A program made the position numbers and the translations under genes. The notes beneath the pieces were generated by a model. The model made no database searches, had not been told where the DNA came from, and saw only the letters and a list, made by a program, of their open reading frames with translations. A stretch of DNA of 64,000 bases from Aegilops tauschii subsp. strangulata (Eukaryota; Streptophyta; Magnoliopsida; Poales; Poaceae). The DNA is taken from the NCBI RefSeq assembly GCF_002575655.3, contig NC_053035.3:89801322-89865321 (forward strand). Reading direction: 5' to 3'. Positions within the stretch are counted from its first letter, which is position 1. Every line of letters begins with the position of its first letter. Positions 10,711 through 22,412 of the stretch are shown here, piece by piece.

Positions 10711-13700
10711 TGTAGCGACCAGACCTCAAACAGTCTAATCTCTGTGCATCAGTGTCATCCCTGGATTGATAATGCTGACACGCACAGTACTTGAGGATTT
10801 ATAACAGAGTAGCAATCACACACTTATTACATCGAATGTCTCAAAAGAGAGCTTATTACAATCAATATGGCTTAAGGCCATCTAATACGATAACAGTGGA
10901 AGGCTTGGAAGATAAAGTGAGTCCATCAACTCCAACGGCATCACTGAGTGAAAGACAACGACCTATGGCTCCTTACTCGTCGTCTGAAAAGTCTGCAACA
11001 TGATACGTTGCAGCCCGAAACGGGTCAGCACATGGAATATGCTGGCAAGGCAACACAAAAGAGTAATGAACAGAATAAAGCTATCACTACATGCATATAT
11101 GGCTGGTGGAGGCTGTATGGTTAATATGTTTTGCGGAAAGCCAATTTTTCCCTACAACAAAGGAATAAATTTTATTTAACTATCATGGTGGTTGTTAAAC
11201 ATTGAGAAGGTTCACCAAACTCAATCCCAATTAAGCATCATCATTAAACCCAATCAAATTATATTAAGAGTGATGAGATCCACATGATAATCCAAGAACT
11301 AGATACTCAAGATGTCCATAACCGGGGACACGGCTAACCATGATTAGTTTGTACACTCTGCAGAGGTTTGTGCACTTTTCCCCACAAGACTCGATCTCCT
11401 CCGTTGGATTTCTCGCACTACATAATGTTTGAGAAACGGATGACCGAGACATAGTCTTTCCAAAGAGGACCCCTTAACCGATAGATAGGCCGGTACACCT
11501 ACAATCCCCTACATCTGCTAGCCCATCATGGAAAGGTTTCCCACAACTTACTCAACTATGCCAGAGCCCATAATGGCATGTGGCTGCACACGGAAGTTTC
11601 TAGCATGAATAATCTTATGATCCCTTTGAGCCTGGGTGGCAGTCCATAGGAGAATCACACCACTACTACAAAAGGCCTGCTAGTGACGCACATGTTTTGC
11701 CTACTAATGGCGCACTACAGGTGCGCCACTAGCACCACGCCATTAGAATTTTTGACTAATGGCGCACCACAGGTGCGCCATTAGTATACCAGATACTAAT
11801 GGCGCACCAGGCAGTGCGCCATTAGTATAGCCCACGGTGCGCCATTAATATCTGACTTAGTAATGGCGCACCACATAGAACTGCGCTATTAGTAACAAAT
11901 TTTTTTCAAAAAAAATTTCAAAAAAAAATTCAATTTTTTTCAAATTTTTGTTTTTTCTTAATCTCGGGTCACTATGGCTTAATCTCATGTCAATATGCTT
12001 AATCTCAAGTCAAATCACACTAAGTGGTCAAACTTCCCGGAAGGTCACCCATCCTCACACTACTCCAGCCTGAGCACGCTTAACTTCACAATTCTATCCA
12101 ACCCCAGCACCACCTCACATAACAAGCACTTGTTGATATATCAACCATATCAATCCTATTAAACCATGTTGATGTCTAGGACTTTGTTCATGTTCATGAG
12201 TATGATGAAATTTTGAAAAATATTTCAAACTTCCCGGTCATATTACGTATCATTTTTTGAAAAAAATTCCAAAAAAAATTCAACACCAATTTTTTTTCTG
12301 TTACTAGTGGCGCACCTAGCAAACGGTGCGCCACTAGTAAGTTTGAAATTTTTTGAATTTTTTTGCCTCTAGATCTTGAAAGCCCCGTAACTTTTTCTGT
12401 TAGGTTTTTGAGGATTTTGAAAATGTTTAAGGAGGTTCCCCCGGTTAAATTCGGATGTAACTTTTCGAGTAGATGATTTTCATATAAAAAACTTTTTAAT
12501 CCGAGTTCGTATGCAAAAGTTATGCCCATTTTACAAATTCCAGAAAGATTTTGCAAATAAAGTCGAAATTCATATTTGTAAATTTTCCCAACAACTAGAC
12601 CACATATCACATGGGAAACTTATTTTCTTTTATTTTTTTGACATTTCCATCATTTTCTTTTATTTTTTTTTACTAAAAAGGCGGTCCACAGGGGGGGTTG
12701 CATTTGGTGGAATTTTTGGGTCAAGTTAGTAATGGCGCACCGTGGGAGTGGTGCGCCATTACTAGTTCAACTAGTAATGGCGCACCACTCCCACTGTGCG
12801 CCATTACTAGTTTTGAAAAAAAATATAAAAAATTGAAAAAAAAAATTGAAAAAAAATTACTAGTGGCGCACCGTGGATGTGGTGCGCCATTACTAGTTTA
12901 ACTAGTAATGGCGCACCACTCCCCTGGTCCGCCATTACTAGTTTTCAAAAAAAAATGGAAAAAAATTACTAGTGGTGCACCGTGGATGTGGTGTGCCATT
13001 ACTAGTTTAACTAGTAATGGCGCACTATCCCCTGGTGCGCCATTACTAGTTTTGAAAAAAAAATTGTTACTAGTGGCGCACCGTGGATGTGGTGCGCCAT
13101 TAGTATTTGGACACTAATGGCGCACCAACACATGGTGCGCCATTAGTATATAGTAGTGGCGCACCACATGTCTGGTGCGCCATTAGTGTCCATATCATCT
13201 ATAGCCCTTTTCCTAGTAGTGCACGGTTCCCCGGGATTTCCAAAAATACAGGCAACACTGGGTTCCCCAGGTGCCTCAATCCACCCAGATGTGTATTAAA
13301 TTTGCCACCTTAAGTTAACCTTTAATTAACAATACTCACATCTGTCATGAATACACTCAAACCCAAAACCATGTCTACGAGCATAGCATAGCAATATAAG
13401 CAACGTAGAAGTAACTCCCAGAGGTTTGATAATAAACAGGTGAATGGGTACTACCTCATCTACTTCCCAAACCCACAATTTAATCAGATCCTAACCATGC
13501 AATTTTTGAGGATTGATCTAATGCAATAAAACTGGGTAGTAAAGAGGTATGATCAAAGTGTTACTTGCCTGGCTGATGATCCGTGAAACCTAGAGACTCG
13601 TAGTAGCACGCTTCGCACTCCGGGTACTCTATCGCAAACAAACAAGCATACAATAAGCAATCAAACAAAGATGCACGGGTAAAACTTAAGTAAGAAGATC

Positions 13701-14866
13701 TAACCAAAAAGTTCAACTTAAGAACTCCGGTTTGCAAAAGGATCAAATCAAATGAAGCAACGAAACACAAACTATGAAAGAAACAAGCTTCGACTACTAA
13801 TCTGGACTAAAGTCAAATTTTACAGTGTCAAAAACTTGTTTAAGTTGATGAAACAGAAAGAGGGCTTCGAGATGAAACTCTAGGCGCTTGAATCGCCTGA
13901 TTTCGATAAACGAGCGAAAAGATAAACTAAAACAAAAATCGGATCAGAAATCACGATCGAAAATAATTGCGAAAATCCGAGAAAAAGAAAAACTGACGAA
14001 TAGGCTAACGAACAAATGTTCGCTATCTGCGGTTAACGAGCGAAAACCGTTCATTAAAACGAACGTACGGACGAACGTACGGACGAACGTCCGCTAAATA
14101 ACTAAACCGAAAAAAAACAGATCTAGGGATTATTTTTTAAAAACGGATCGGTTTTTTGACAAAACCGGCGGCGGCTACCTCGACGAGATCCGGCGAGGGC
14201 AGCGGCAACTCCGGCGGCGGTGGGCGGGGCGGCGGCGGCGGCACACGGCGGCGGCGGCGGGCGGCGGCTCGGGCGCCGGGGCTAGGGTTCGGCTGGGCTG
14301 GGGGGTCCCGGGCGGGGCTTATGAGAAGCCGGACGGACGAGTCCGGGTCGCGTACGGCCCGACTAAGTCGGTTCACTTTTTTTTAAACAATTCCGCGCAG
14401 AAAAACAAAGAAAAGAAATACTAAACGGACTTCAAAAATCCTGAAATAAATTGTCCCCGTCCTCTAAAAATCTACCGGACAAGGTGAACATTTATTTGGG
14501 ACTCTAATGCAATTTTGAAAAACGCATATTTTTCCTAATTCAAATAAAATAGTGATAAAACTCCAAATAAAATTCTTATTTTATTTTAATATTAAATCTC
14601 CAATATTTCTTTATTTTGAGGAATTCATTTTATCCTCTCTCTTTTATTTTCATAAAAGAAATATTCAAAAAGAAAATAATTAAAATCAAACGATCCTCTT
14701 TTCAAAATTCAAGAAAACTCAAATATGAAAATAACGAAATTCCCAACTCTCTGCGTGGGTCCTTGAGTTTCGTAGAATTTCTAGGATCAAGCCAAAATGC
14801 AATAAAAATGATATGAAATGATGACCTGATGTATAACATTCCAAATTGAAAATTTGGGATGTTACA
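10711..14866 (-). repeat. 3' LTR of element E, with CACTA insertion
   Basis: The LTR runs from TGTAGCGACC at 10711 (plus-strand view) to ...GGATGTTACA at 14866. Removing the 1561-bp CACTA element and one CAC leaves about 2.59 kb, close to the 2634 bp of the other LTR. A GC-rich block lies at 14160-14360, and AT-rich sequence follows. The long open frames in the GC-rich block on both strands have no recognisable domain. Confidence 0.92.
11661..13221. mobile_element. Non-autonomous CACTA element in the LTR of E
   Basis: The ends are CACTACTACAAAAGG at 11661 and the inverted ...CCTTTTCCTAGTAGTG at 13221. The 3-bp TSD is CAC (11658-11660 and 13222-13224). The homologous site in the other LTR of E (near 20238) is uninterrupted and reads ATCACACGG, which confirms the boundaries. 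Both flanks are packed with subterminal inverted motifs of the form ACTAATGGCGCACC / GGTGCGCCATTAGT (11695-11890 and 12725-13190), the usual transposase-binding arrangement of CACTA elements. The middle (11890-12720) is AT-rich and has no transposase, so movement would need an enzyme from elsewhere. Confidence 0.93.
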
Positions 14867-14882
14867 AACCTGACCCCCTTAA
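14867..14882 (-). other. Polypurine tract of element E
   Basis: On the minus strand the purine-rich AAGGGGGTCAGG lies directly against the TGTAAC start of the 3' LTR, which is the expected place for plus-strand priming. Confidence 0.75.
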
Positions 14883-17800
14883 GATGAATCTCGCCCTCGA
14901 GATTCGGGTTGGCTGGAAAATAGATGCGGGTAATACTTCCGTAGGTCTTCCTCTCGTTCCCAGGTGGCTTCATCTTTGGTATGGTGGCTCCACTGAAACT
15001 TGCAAAAACTTGATAACTTTGCTGCGTGTAGCTCAGTTGGCAAACTCGAGAATCTTGACTGGCTTCTCCTCGTAGGTCAAATCGCTATCCAACTGTATCG
15101 CTTCCAGTGGCACTGTATCTCTCAGAGGGATATCAGCCATCTCTGCATGGCACTTCTTCAACTGAGAAACGTGGAACACATCGTGAACTCCTGACAATCC
15201 TTCGGGCAATTCCAACTTGTAAGCAACTTCTCCCATACGTTCCAAAACATTGTATGGTCCCACAAAACGTGGTGCTAACTTTCCCTTAACTCCAAAGCGC
15301 TTCACTCCTCGAAGTGGTGATACACGAAGATACACTCTGTCTCCGACTTTGTAAACTATCTCCTTGCGTTTAGAATCCGCATAACTCTTCTGCCTGGACT
15401 GGGCTACCTTGAGTCTATCACGAATCAGCTTAACCTTCTCTTCGGACTCTTTAATCAAATCTGGTCCAAACAACTGTCGGTCTCCAACTTCATCCCACAA
15501 CAACGGTGTCCTGCACCTCCTTCCGTACAATGCTTCGAAAGGGGCCATCTTCAAACTGGCTTGATAGCTGTTGTTGCAAGAGAACTCTGTGTAAGGCAAA
15601 TTATCGTCCCAACTAGATCCATAGTCTAGTGCACAAGCTCTCAACATGTCCTCCAGAATCTGATTGACTCTCTCAGTCTATCCATCTGTCTGCGGGTGAA
15701 AAGCTGTACTGAACTCTAGCCTAATTCCCAATGTTTCATGCAACTGATATCAAAAGTTTGAGGTAAACTGGGTTCCTCTATCTGATACAATGGTCCTCGG
15801 AACTCCATGCAAACATACGATCCTGGACATGCATATCTTTGCCAACATAGTACTGGTGTAAGTGGTCTTCACTAGGATGAAATGAGCTACTTTCGTCAAA
15901 CGATCGACTACAACCCATATCGAGTCATAGCCTGAAAGAGTCCTGGGCAATCCCGTGATAAAATCCATGCCTAGCTTGTCCCACTTCCATTCGGGTATCG
16001 GCAATGGTTGTAGGAATCCTGCTGGCTTCTGATGCTCTACCTTCACTCTTTGACATACATCACAAACTGCTACATACTCCGCGATATCCTTCTTCATTCC
16101 GGTCCACCAGAAGCTATCCTTCAAATCCAGATACATCTTGGTATTTCCTGGGTGAATCGAATATGGCGAATCATGGGCCTCCTGCAAAATCAGCTTCCTG
16201 ATCTCCTGATCATTGGGCACATATACGCGGTCCTCAAACTATAATGTATCATGCTCATCCTGACGAAATCCTTTAGCCTTCCCTTTGCTCATCCTTTCCT
16301 TTATCTCGGCAATCTCCTTGTCCCTCTTCTGAGCTTCTCTGAACTTATCCATCAAAGTAGATTGAATCTCAAATGCTGCTACATAGCCTCTCGGAACTAT
16401 CTCCAAACATAGCTCGCGAAGATCCTCTGCTAACTCCTTCGGTAACTCTCCGGTCATGAGTGTATTGACACGACTCTTGTGGCTCAACCCATCGGCTACT
16501 ACGTTAGCCTTCCCGGGATGATAATGCAACTTCATATCATAATCCTTAATGAGTTCCAACCATCTCCTCTGCCTGAGATTCAACTCCTTCTGTGTGAAGA
16601 TATACTTCAGACTCTTGTGATCCGTGTATACCTCACAATGGTTTTCGATGAGAAAATGTCTCCAAGTCTTCAACGTATGCACTACGGCTGCTAACTCCAA
16701 ATCATGGGTAGCGTAATTCAACTCATGGGGTTTAAGCTGTCGTGAGGCATATGAAATAACTCTTCCCTCCTGCATAAGTACGGCTCCAAGTCCTCGACGA
16801 GAAGCGTCGCAATACACTTCATAAGCCTTGCGTCGATCTGGCAGAATCAACACTGGTGATGTAACCAAGCGTTTCTTCAACTCCTGAAAACTGGCCTCAC
16901 ATTCCTCAGTCCATTTGAACTTGGTGTCCTTCTTTAACAACTCCGTCATAGGCTTTGCAATCTTCGAGAAATTCTCAATGAACCTCCGGTAGTATCCTGT
17001 GAGTCCAAGAAAACTCCGGATCTCTCCAACTGACGTGGTTGCCTCCCAATTTGTCACAGTGACAACTTTGGTGGGGTCTACTGCTATTCCTTCTCCGGAT
17101 ATAACATGTTCATGGAATCCAACTTCCTTCAACCAAAACTCACACTTGCTTAACTTGGCGTATAGCTGATGTTCTCTGAGCTTCCCAAGTACTAAACGCA
17201 AATGCTCTTTATGCTCCTCTTCATTCTTCGAGTAGACCAGAATATCATCAATGAACACCACAACAAAGTTATCCAAAAACTCCATAAACACCTTGTTCAT
17301 CATGTTCATAAAGTAGGCAGGTGCGTTAGTCAGGCCAAATGACATAACGGTATACTCATATAGCCCGTACCTCGTGGTAAAAGCTGTCTTAGGTATATCC
17401 TGCTCTCGAATCTTCAGCTGGTGGTCCCCTGATCGCAGATCGATCTTGGAAAACACTTTAGCTCCTTGCAGCTGATCAAAAAAATCATTGATCATCGGCA
17501 GTGGGTACTTGTTCTTGATCGTCACCTCATTCAATCCTCGATAATCAACAAACATCCTTAACGATCCATCCTTCTTCTCCACTAGAAGCACTACTGATCC
17601 CCAAGGTGACGAACTTGGGCGAATATAACCTTTATCCAGTAACTCCTTAATCTGCTTCCTAATTTCCTCCAAATCCTCTGCGGGCATTCTGTACGGTCTC
17701 TTAGATATTGGCCCTGTGCCTGGCAAAAGCTCAATCAAAAACTCAATGTCTCTATCCGGTGACATGCCTGGCAACTCTTTTGGAAATACATCCAGGATAT

Positions 17801-18249
17801 CCTTCACCACTGGTACTTCCTCCTGTACAACTCCTGATAAGGAATTTACTTGAGTCCTACTCGGCACATGCCGGGATACATACTTGATCCTTCTTCCTTC
17901 TAGGGTGGTGAGCAAAATCGACTTACGGGCGCAATCGATGTTTCCTCCATACATCGATAGCCAATCCATACCCAGAATCACATCCAAGCCTTGCGACTCC
18001 AAAATTATCAGATCTGAGGGGAAAACACGCCTACCTATGGTCAATGGCATCTGAAAACATCCTTGGCTTGCCATATACTCTGCTCTTGGCGAGCTCACTA
18101 ACATAGGTGTACTGAGAACTTTGGTGGGCAGTTTATACTTATCCACAAATCCCCTTGATATGTATGAATGCGATGCACCAGTATCAAAAAGAACGACTAC
18201 AGTAAATGACTTAACCAAAAACTTACCTATTACTTCATCTGGCTGGGCT
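14879..18249 (-). pseudogene. pol of element E (protease, RT, RNase H, integrase, chromodomain-like tail)
   Basis: The frame stays open from 18249 (just after a TAA) to 15033 apart from stops at 16239-16241, 15750-15752, 15678-15680 and 15033-15035. With the leucine-codon start at 18218 as residue 1: protease [12 protein letters not shown] at 10-21, RT from about 175 with FIDDILVYS at 322-330, RNase H YCDAS near 469 and [10 protein letters not shown] near 530. The integrase zinc region (HPGNTKMY, CDVCQRVK) and catalytic MDFITGLP and SDRGTQFTS lie between 16220 and 15750; the last acidic residue falls near 15690 next to the third stop. After the fourth stop an extra T near 15006 shifts the frame; the chromodomain-like end (HHTKDEATWERE type) can still be read to a TAA at 14879. 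All four in-frame stops fit single C:G to T:A changes. The enzyme set would copy and integrate the element; this copy cannot. Confidence 0.92.
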
Positions 18250-18440
18250 TAGAAAAGATGAGAAAACAGAGTAGAATGAGGTCTAGGGGGAAAACACTAC
18301 CCTTATGCACATGAGACAAACACAATCATATCACTCAATCAATCAAGCAAGGGCATACAATCGGTCTAGAACTATCGTTACAAAAGTGCTCGGACTATAC
18401 TATATACATGGTGGAATACTACTACTGATATGGTGGTCGA

Positions 18441-19178
18441 CTAGAAAAATTGATCGGTCAAAGACTCCATTATATCCGCTCCAGCTTCATCAACATAGTC
18501 ATCATCGCTATCGTTGGGGTCCGAGGCGGTGTCGTTGATGATGATGTAGTTCTCCGGGCAAGTGGAATCATCGTCTTCTCCTCCTGGCGCGGGATCTCCC
18601 ATGAATACTCCGATCTTCTTTATGAGGTCATCATTCTTCTCCAATAGTGTTGCGATTTCCTCCTCATATCCATCACGTGTAGACTTGAGTTCTTCCTCCA
18701 GCTCCATGATCCTTGTCATCGCCTTCTTCAAATCTGTCATGCCTGCGCACATCTGGTTCTCCTGGCGTCGAATGTGTTGGTTTAACTCTTGGATGAAAGC
18801 TGCAATCGATCTATCCCTCCTGGTGCTGATCATCTCCCATTGCTCATCTCGGCGCCCACAAATCTGGTAGATAGTATCCTTGAGATCCTTGTGGTAAAAT
18901 TCTCCAATGCGTCCCATGGTGATTTGGGCTGCCATACTCTTTCCTAGACTCCAGGTTGGTGCATCAAAGGAAAACTCTATGGGCTTAGTGGCTGGCATGA
19001 ATGTCCTTCATGGAACTTGAACTTGAATCATCCAGCGCTCCTCTTCTGGTAAAGTGGCGTTGTAAGTCCCGGTGAAGCTTGGTATTCCAATGTTTAGGTA
19101 TCTAGTGACTTCCTTCAAGTGTCGTCCAAAGGGGGTGTGTTCATCCGGTTGGGCAAACTTGTTCCTTGCGTCCGCCAT
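18441..19178 (-). pseudogene. Non-capsid ORF in the gag position of element E
   Basis: ATG at 19178 opens a 245-codon frame ending at 18441, broken only by a TGA at 19008-19010 (codon 57). The product has no capsid motif and no CCHC knuckle. It begins MADARNKFAQPDEHTPFG, has a middle part rich in charged helical sequence with heptad character (IMELEEELKSTRDGYEEEIATLLEKN is spread over about residues 155-180), and an acidic tail with runs such as NDSDDDYVDE. It lies between the 5' LTR and pol, where gag is expected, with about 190 bp of spacer before pol. I have a memory of similar unclassified retrotransposon proteins in cereal annotations, but I cannot assign a function. It could be a strongly diverged structural protein, an accessory protein or an acquired sequence. 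Confidence 0.7.
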
Positions 19179-19273
19179 CCTAAAGAGTAGAAAAAATGGA
19201 GAGGAGTCAAAAATGAGAAGAGAGTATTGATCTAGGGCTTTAGCTTAGTGGTCGTGTCCTACAATCAGCATGT

Positions 19274-19285
19274 GCTCTGATACCA
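19274..19285 (-). other. Primer-binding site of element E (tRNA-Met type)
   Basis: TGGTATCAGAGC on the minus strand, three bases from the LTR edge, is the common plant initiator tRNA-Met primer site. It differs from the tRNA-Asp sites of A, B, C and F. Confidence 0.85.
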
Positions 19286-19288
19286 TCT

Positions 19289-21922
19289 TGTAGCAACCAG
19301 ACCTCAAACAGTCTGATCTCTGTGCATCAGTGTCATCCCTGGATCGGTAATGCTGACACGCACAGTACTTGAGGATTTATAACAGATTAGCAATCACACA
19401 CTTATTACATCGAATGTCTCAAAAGAGAGCTTATTACAATAAATATGGCTTAAGGCCATCTAATACGATAACAGTGGAAGGTTTGGAAGATAAAGTGAGT
19501 CCATCAACTCCAACGGCATCACTGAGTGAAAGACAACGACCTATGGCTCCTTACTCGTCGTCTGAAAAGTCTGCAACATGATACGTTGCAGCCCGAAACG
19601 GGTCATCACATGGAATATGCTGGCAAGGCAACACAAAAGAGTAATGAACAGAATAAAGCTATCACTACATGCATATATGGCTGGTGGAGGCTGTATGGTT
19701 AATATGTTTTGCGGAAAGCCAATTTTTCCTACAACAAAGGAATAAATTTTACTTAACTATCATGGTGGTTGTTAAACATTGAGAAGGTTCACCCAACTCA
19801 ATCCCAATTAAGCATCATCATTAAACCCAATCAAATTATATTGAGAGTGATGAGATCCACATGATAATCCAAGAACTAGATACTCAAGATGTCCATAACC
19901 GGAGACACGGATAACCATGATTAGTTTGTACACTCTACAGAGGTTTGCGCACTTTTCCCCACAAGACTCGATCTCCTCCATTGGATTTCTCGCACTACAT
20001 AATGTTTGAGAAATGGATGACCAAGACACAGTCTTTCCGAAGAGGTCCCCTTAACCGATAGATAGGCCGGTACACCTACAATCCCCTACATCTGCTAGCC
20101 CATCATGGAAAGGTTTCCCACAACTTACTCAACTATGCCAGAGCCCATAATGGCATGTGGCTGCACACGGAAGTTTCTAGCATGAATAATCTTATGATCC
20201 CTTTGAGCCTGGGTGGCAGTCCATAGGAGAATCACACGGTACCCCGGGATTTCCAAAAATACAGGCAACACTGGGTTCCCCAGGTGCCTCAATCCACCCA
20301 GATGTGTATTAAAGTTGCCACCTTAAGTTAACCTTTAATTAACAATACTCACATCTGTCATGAATACACTCAAACCCAAAACCACGTCTACGAGCATAGC
20401 ATAGCAATATAAGCAACGTAGAAGTAACTCCCATAGGTTTGATAATAAACAGGTGAATAGGTACTACCTCATCTACTTCCCAAACCCACAATTTAATCAG
20501 ATCCTAACCATGCAATTTTTGAGGATTTATCTAATGCAGTAAAACTGGGTAGTAAAGAGGTATGATCAAAGTGTTACTTGCCTTGCTGATGATCCGTGAA
20601 ACCTAGAGACTCGTAGTAGCACGCTTCGCACTCCAGGTACTCTATCGCAAACAAACAAGCATACAATAAGCAATCAAACAAAGATACATGGCTAAAACTC
20701 AGATAAGAAGATCTAACCAGACAGTTCAACTTAAGAACTCCAGTTTGCAAAAAGAATCAAATCAAACGAAGCAACGAAACTCAAACTGCGAACGAAACAA
20801 GCTTCGATTAGTAATCTGGACTAAAGTCAAATTTTACAGTGGCAAAAACTTGTTTAAGTTGATTAAACAAAAAGAGGGCTTCGAGACGAAACTCTAGGCG
20901 CTTGAATCGCCAGATTCTGACAAATGAGCAAAAAGATAAACTAAAACGAAAATTGGATCAGAAATCGCGATCGAAAATAATCACGAAAAATCTGAGAAAA
21001 AGAAAAACTGACAAATAGGCTAACGAACGAACGTTCGCTGTCTGCGGTTAACGAGCGAAAACCGTTCGTTAAAACGAACGTACGGACGAACGTCCGCTAA
21101 CTAACTAAACCAAAAAAACCGAAACAGATCTGGAAAAAAATAGATCTAGGGTTTTTTTAAACCGATTGGTTTTTCGAGAAAACCGGCGGCGGATACCTCG
21201 ACGAGATCCGGCGAGGGCGGCGGCAACTCCGGCGGCAGCGGGCGGGGCGGCGGCGACGGGTTCCGGCAGCGGCAGCACACGGTGGCGGCGCGGGCGACGG
21301 TGGTGGGCGGCTGCAGCGGCGGCGGCTCGGGCGGTGAGGCAAGGGCTCGGCTGGGCTGGGTGGTCCCGGGCAGGCCTTATAAGAGGCCGGCCGGACGAGT
21401 CCGGGTCAGGTACGGCCCGGCTAAGTCGGTTCACTTTTTTTAACAATTCTGCACAGGAAAACGAAGAAAAGAAATACTAAACGGACTCCAAAAATCCTGA
21501 AATAAATTTTCCCCGTCCTCTAAAAATCTACCGGACAAGGTGAACATTTATTTGGGACTCTAATGCAACTTCGAAAAACGCATATTTTTCCTAATTCAAA
21601 TAAAATAGTGATAAAACTCCGAATAAAATTCTTATTTATTTTAATATCAAATCTTGAATATTTCTTTATTTTTAGGAAGTCATTTTATCCTCTCTCTTTT
21701 ATTTTCATAAAAGAAATATTCGAAAAGAAAATAATTAAAATCAAACGATCCTCTTTTCAAAATTCGAGAAAACTCAAATATGAAAATAACGAAATTCCCA
21801 ACACTCTCCGTGAGTCCTTGAGTTGCGTAGAATTTCTAGGATCAAGCCAAAATGCAATAAAATATGATATGAAATGATGACCTAATGTATAACATTCCAA
21901 ATTGAAAATTTGGGATGTTACA
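19289..21922 (-). repeat. 5' LTR of element E
   Basis: The LTR is 2634 bp and starts (minus strand) TGTAACATCCCAAATT at 21922, ending in CA at 19289. It contains the uninterrupted version of the site where the CACTA element sits in the other LTR. A GC-rich block at 21180-21420 holds a possible TATAAGG box near 21377-21381; the same position in the 3' LTR reads TTATGAG, so the box is lost there. No gene is supported. Confidence 0.92.
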
Positions 21923-22388
21923 GGAGGACAAAAGTGCTCCTGCCCAAGTTCCGCCTCAAGACGGTGGCGCTCCGTCCCGAAAGTCCTCTCCTTATTTTTT
22001 CTAGGTCAAAATGACCTATATACCAGAAGATCGGCACCGGAGGTGGGCCTGGGTGAGCACAACCCACCAGGGCGCGCCTGCGCTGCCTGGCACACCCAGG
22101 TGGGTTGTGCCCACCTGGTGGGCCCCCTCTAGTAGTTATTTGCTACAATATTCCTCAAATATTCCATAAAAAATCTCTGTGAAGTTTCAGCTTGTTTGGA
22201 GTTGTGCAGAATAGGTGGCCTGGCGTAGCTTTTCCAGGTCCAGATTTCCAGCTGCCGAAATTCTCCCTCTTTGTGTATACCTTGCAAATTTTGAGAGAAA
22301 AGGCATTAGAATTACTCCAAAAAGCATTTTTATGGATAAAAACATCATAAATAACAGTAAGAAAATATGATGCAAAATGGACGTATCA
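21923..22388 (-). repeat. 5' LTR of element C, outer part
   Basis: The first five bases (GGAGG) are the right TSD copy of element E. The rest completes the LTR of C up to its minus-strand start TGATACGTCCATTTTGC at 22388. It joins 9652-10710 once E is removed. Confidence 0.85.
22052..22115. repeat. Inverted repeat in the LTR of C
   Basis: Arms at 22052-22068 and 22099-22115 are complementary over 17 bases with one mismatch (GGTGAGCACAACCCACC against GGTGGGTTGTGCCCACC). They could form a GC-rich hairpin around a 30-base loop. The role is unknown. Confidence 0.7.
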
Positions 22389-22412
22389 CTTAACATTCTC
22401 ACCCGGGCACGA

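Larger units (their letters stand above)
10711..21922 (-). mobile_element. Element E: complete Ty3 retrotransposon with long LTRs, inactive
   Basis: Both ends and both TSD copies are visible: GGAGG at 10706-10710 and 21923-21927. The minus-strand order is 5' LTR (21922-19289), tRNA-Met type primer-binding site, an unusual ORF in the gag position, protease-RT-RNase H-integrase with a chromodomain-like tail, polypurine tract, and 3' LTR (14866-10711, enlarged by a CACTA insertion). The pol frame stays open apart from four stop codons and one late frameshift, so decay is by point mutation. The two LTRs differ by several substitutions per hundred bases in the parts compared by eye, so the insertion is not recent. 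The pol layout and tail suggest a chromovirus (Tekay/Del-like), but the branch was not tested. Confidence 0.93.
6512..22388 (-). mobile_element. Element C: Athila-type Ty3 retrotransposon, 5' part, interrupted by E
   Basis: The 5' LTR starts at 22388 (minus strand TGATACGTCCATTTTGC), runs to 21923, is interrupted by element E, and continues 10710-9652. A tRNA-Asp type primer-binding site, gag, protease, RT and part of RNase H follow. The RNase H region stops at about 6512, where element D is inserted; integrase and the 3' LTR are outside the window. Coding parts carry several frameshifts, so this copy is dead. It is itself inserted in element G (junction 22388/22389). Confidence 0.85.

Noticed and set aside
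14137..14386. Proline/arginine- or glycine-rich frames in the LTRs of E (also 21105-21480)
   Set aside because: They are a GC-rich LTR promoter region with low-complexity translation. The two LTR copies differ by indels that break the frames.
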